Shown: one piece after another, positions 63,001 to 64,000 of the stretch
Position numbering within the stretch: the first letter of the stretch is position 1
How the letters are laid out: every line of letters begins with the position of its first letter
Source of the DNA: Hydractinia symbiolongicarpus
Lineage: Eukaryota; Cnidaria; Hydrozoa; Anthoathecata; Hydractiniidae
Length of the DNA: 64,000 nucleotides
Direction: 5' to 3'
Assembly: GCF_029227915.1 (NCBI RefSeq)
Contig: NC_079884.1
Span: forward strand, 20,460,001-20,524,000
Program-made: the position numbers and the translations under genes
The notes under the pieces: generated by a model
What the model saw: only the letters and a program-made list of their open reading frames with translations
The model's database searches: none
What the model was told of the DNA's origin: nothing

Positions 63001-63093
63001 ATCTACAGAAGTTGTACTGTCACTGTGCCTTCTTAATGCATTATTAATCCATTCCTTCATATCAAAGTTATCATCGGAAAATTTAGAAAAGTC
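45056..63093 (-). CDS. COG7: Conserved oligomeric Golgi complex subunit 7
   Basis: COG7 is part of lobe B of the cytoplasmic COG tethering complex, which retrieves Golgi glycosylation enzymes by retrograde vesicle transport. Exons, 5' to 3': 63001-63093, 61533-61577, 61311-61366, 61133-61217, 60633-60722, 60294-60362, 58678-58713, 58275-58395, 57803-57832, 54720-54802, 54186-54293, 53700-53910, 53358-53491, 52026-52095, 49388-49453, 48129-48282, 47791-47969, 47331-47461, 46097-46177, 45843-45957, 45346-45480, 45056-45145. They join in frame to about 727 residues, against 770 in human. Landmarks: DFSKF at the N-terminus, LVMKLQLFIQ, ML-NLKNRLEAL, ELPTFSLSPL and, near the C-terminus, LSADIDYFFNILAALEIQPSDELK. 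The initiator Met is probably on an exon beyond the acceptor at 63094. The last ~29 residues of the usual tail are missing: the frame reads AAGAGGTAA across a GTAAGC donor, so either it ends there or one exon was missed. Confidence 0.92.
46664..46810. repeat. Tandem duplication of about 75 bp in a COG7 intron
   Basis: Two adjacent copies contain GTGAAAAAAAATCAATAT, AAGCCAGCTTTTTTGTTCAC and TGTACTAATTTTTGGACC, and differ at only a few bases. Sequence after it is distantly like the family A internal unit. Confidence 0.85.
49718..51548. mobile_element. Non-autonomous pogo/Tigger-like (mariner superfamily) element
   Basis: This 1,831-bp segment is bounded by inverted ends beginning CAGTAGACTCTCGATATAAC, flanked by TA on both sides (49716-49717 and 51549-51550), the target duplication of IS630/Tc1/mariner elements. 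TIR pairing covers at least 26 bp. GTTCGTTATATCG-like words recur several times inside each end (for example near 49780, 49980 and 50040 on the left and 51510-51540 on the right), as expected for subterminal transposase sites. No transposase-like ORF remains. It sits in the COG7 intron between exons 52026-52095 and 49388-49453. Confidence 0.82.
52190..52695. repeat. 31/32-bp satellite in a COG7 intron, about 16 copies
   Basis: The unit contains GTTCTATGTTAGTTGAAATC or GTTCTATGTTGGTTGCAATC followed by ATACGTAGAAAT or ATACGTAAAAT. The AGTTGAA and GGTTGCA forms often alternate, suggesting amplification of a dimer. It lies between COG7 exons 53358-53491 and 52026-52095. Confidence 0.93.
55169..56023 (+). 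CDS. Harbinger-associated Myb/SANT-like (trihelix) DNA-binding protein
   Basis: This open frame encodes 284 residues. Residues about 90-180 form a Myb/trihelix-like domain: it starts IYWKQEATNILIAEYEK, has VWQIIAHEVKKE in the middle and a W-x-x-C-x-x-RWKTI third helix, the layout of the accessory protein of PIF/Harbinger elements. A Lys-rich segment (about 50-70) and RKEKKRKRKY (about 225) could be nuclear localisation signals, and the C-terminal 40 residues are a charged helix likely to self-associate or bind the transposase. In this superfamily the accessory protein recruits transposase to the nucleus and to transposon ends. ATG at 55169 and 55190 are both possible starts. Host co-option is not indicated because it sits inside intact TIRs. 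Confidence 0.85.
   Translation: MIKSESAMSFNTSCEDYGFYLQNIWGGNDETGELSTIDTSAICQSPSPPKKKLKMTFKLNGVDKKSNKNKKNKTGEIVDQSVLSNACTTVEDEPIPIYWKQEATNILIAEYEKSVEKFKNLKYKAKEVWQIIAHEVKKELLKLKYTNFPSWQQCNSRWKTITKIYRKTVDHNNKSGNDKKSCQFYEELKNVYDYRPNVKPMCTVSSSGMGNVQRKNEVDEEEVRKEKKRKRKYLSSATKSTNSILTWLETYQVKKDEKEKALENKRDEQHLEKKDLFKMLIEKL
56129..57292 (-). pseudogene. Harbinger DDE transposase, interrupted by three in-frame TGA codons
   Basis: The frame from ATG 57292 to TAA 56129-56131 is 387 codons, normal for a Harbinger/HARBI1-like transposase. TGA codons interrupt it at 56870-56872, 56351-56353 and 56255-56257, all in one reading frame with no indel. The N-terminal part has an LRKTSVESL block and a helix-turn-helix with SIANRFDVTESTVLRIIR. 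The catalytic core shows GAIDGTHI (first Asp), WPGSVHDARVF (second Asp) and NIIESAFALLKSRF (Glu). At least the first two stops sit where family members commonly have Arg, fitting CGA to TGA change. It should be inactive unless stops are bypassed. It resembles HARBI1 but is clearly transposon-borne. Confidence 0.85.
59463..59563 (+). other. Possible isolated exon-like segment
   Basis: A TTTTTAATAG acceptor-like sequence precedes, and GTAATT follows, a segment open in two plus-strand frames. One reads DDAVAIPPIPPKKEE, with an internal IPP repeat. It is antisense to COG7 and has no visible partner exons. Chance or a gene fragment are equally possible. Confidence 0.15.
59755..60235. mobile_element. 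Internally deleted derivative of the Harbinger element
   Basis: The left end GGGGCTATTCCTTTCACG at 59755, preceded by TTA, matches the full element at 54827 through about 335 bp (to a CTTCAAATGTAAACAC block equal to about 55163). The sequence then jumps to a block equal to about 57263 of the full copy and follows it to AGCACTTGGAGCA at about 60234. About 2.1 kb with both genes is absent. The right-terminal ~35 bp do not match, so that end is lost. It ends just 60 bp from COG7 exon 60294-60362. Confidence 0.85.
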
Positions 63094-64000
63094 CTAAAAG
63101 AAAATTGCTAATTAACAAACAGAATACCTAATTACAAAACTGGGCAAAAAAAAGTTGAGGCAATCACACTCCTATCCAGACACATTAGTTGATTTAACTG
63201 TGAAGAGGAATTTACACAGGATTTGTGGTGGGTTATTTTGAAAGTGCATTAAACATGTGCTTCTTATGGCAACCCTTTAAAATTTGTTTACAGAATTCAA
63301 GATAATGCTTGCCTGATCTTGTTTTGACAGATATTTTTTAGCACATGCAGAAATGGTTTAAGGAGATTTTAACTAAACATCTTCTGTGTAAATTAGACAA
63401 GTTTGACTGCATGAGTAGTAAGGTTTTTTAAAGTTTCCATAGGCTTAAAGGAATATATATATACGTCTATTTACAAAAAAAAACGATAAAAAAGTAGTGC
63501 AGGATTGTTTTTCAAAAAATAATTTCACAAAATTTTTCAGGTCTCTAATTTGTGAAAATGAGTTAACCATTCAGGGTGAAAAGTTGACCTTTTGTCTATA
63601 AGGCATTGAAGTTCCAAAATTCTATATGTCCCAAAGTGTCAATTAAAGTTTCCCAGGGTTTCTTTTTAATATATTTTATTCAAAACTTTTCTCTGACCTT
63701 TACTATACTTTATTTGGTTCTTTTTACTGCTTACTTGCTGAAATTAACTTTTTAGAATTTATTTTAAACTATACAGTAAAAGTTTTTATTGCATTATTTT
63801 TTCCAAAAGCAAACATAATGCCACATACATACACGCATACCCTGAAGAAAGTTCAATAAATTTATATTTCTCTGTATCATTTTCCCTGATTTATAGAATG
63901 GAACAGAAATTTTGATGCCTTGAGGCACAACCTGTTATTTCTTCCTTTATTCAACGGTTAATTTTACACACTTAATAAACTCAAGGGTACTTTTGTATTA

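Overview
This window looks like nuclear DNA of an AT-rich invertebrate metazoan. A cnidarian, perhaps a hydrozoan, is my best guess. That rests on overall character (split genes with GT-AG introns, DIRS and PIF/Harbinger elements, tandem fibronectin type II modules, a DAN-family cystine-knot gene) and not on a diagnostic marker. There is no bacterial architecture, CRISPR array or operon.

Layout. (1) 1-2.6 kb: a 30-bp satellite, then the first coding exon (minus strand) of an ankyrin-repeat gene that runs off the left edge. (2) 4.6-15.15 kb, minus strand: a complete-looking secreted protein gene. A signal-peptide exon is followed by fourteen exons, each encoding one fibronectin type II (FN2) module, all joined by phase-1 introns, then a tiny terminal exon. 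(3) 15.85-17.0 kb: a roughly 37-copy, 31-bp minisatellite just upstream of that gene. (4) 17.5-24.2 kb: a retroelement graveyard with a decayed DIRS-like element (tyrosine recombinase, RNase H, RT and gag-like pieces on the minus strand), a Gypsy-type integrase remnant on the plus strand, and pieces of a dispersed repeat. (5) 24.87-25.14 kb: a tRNA-related SINE candidate. (6) 32.2-33.1 kb, plus strand: an intact single-exon DAN/gremlin-type secreted cystine-knot gene with a TATA box, a polyA signal and a strongly basic tail. (7) 33-45 kb: gene-poor, with satellites, foldbacks and a 127-bp near-perfect palindrome. (8) 45.06-63.09 kb, minus strand: COG7, the conserved oligomeric Golgi complex subunit 7, in 22 recognised exons. 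Its introns host a 2.65-kb PIF/Harbinger transposon with both of its genes, an internally deleted derivative of the same family, a 1.83-kb pogo/Tigger-like non-autonomous element and a 32-bp satellite.

The three host genes have no evident functional link: one cytoplasmic trafficking factor (COG7), two secreted proteins and one ankyrin protein. The strongest unusual items are the 14-module FN2 gene, the DAN-like protein with its poly-basic tail, and the Harbinger element whose transposase frame is broken by three TGA codons while its partner DNA-binding gene is open. I did not find a convincing wholly new molecular system.
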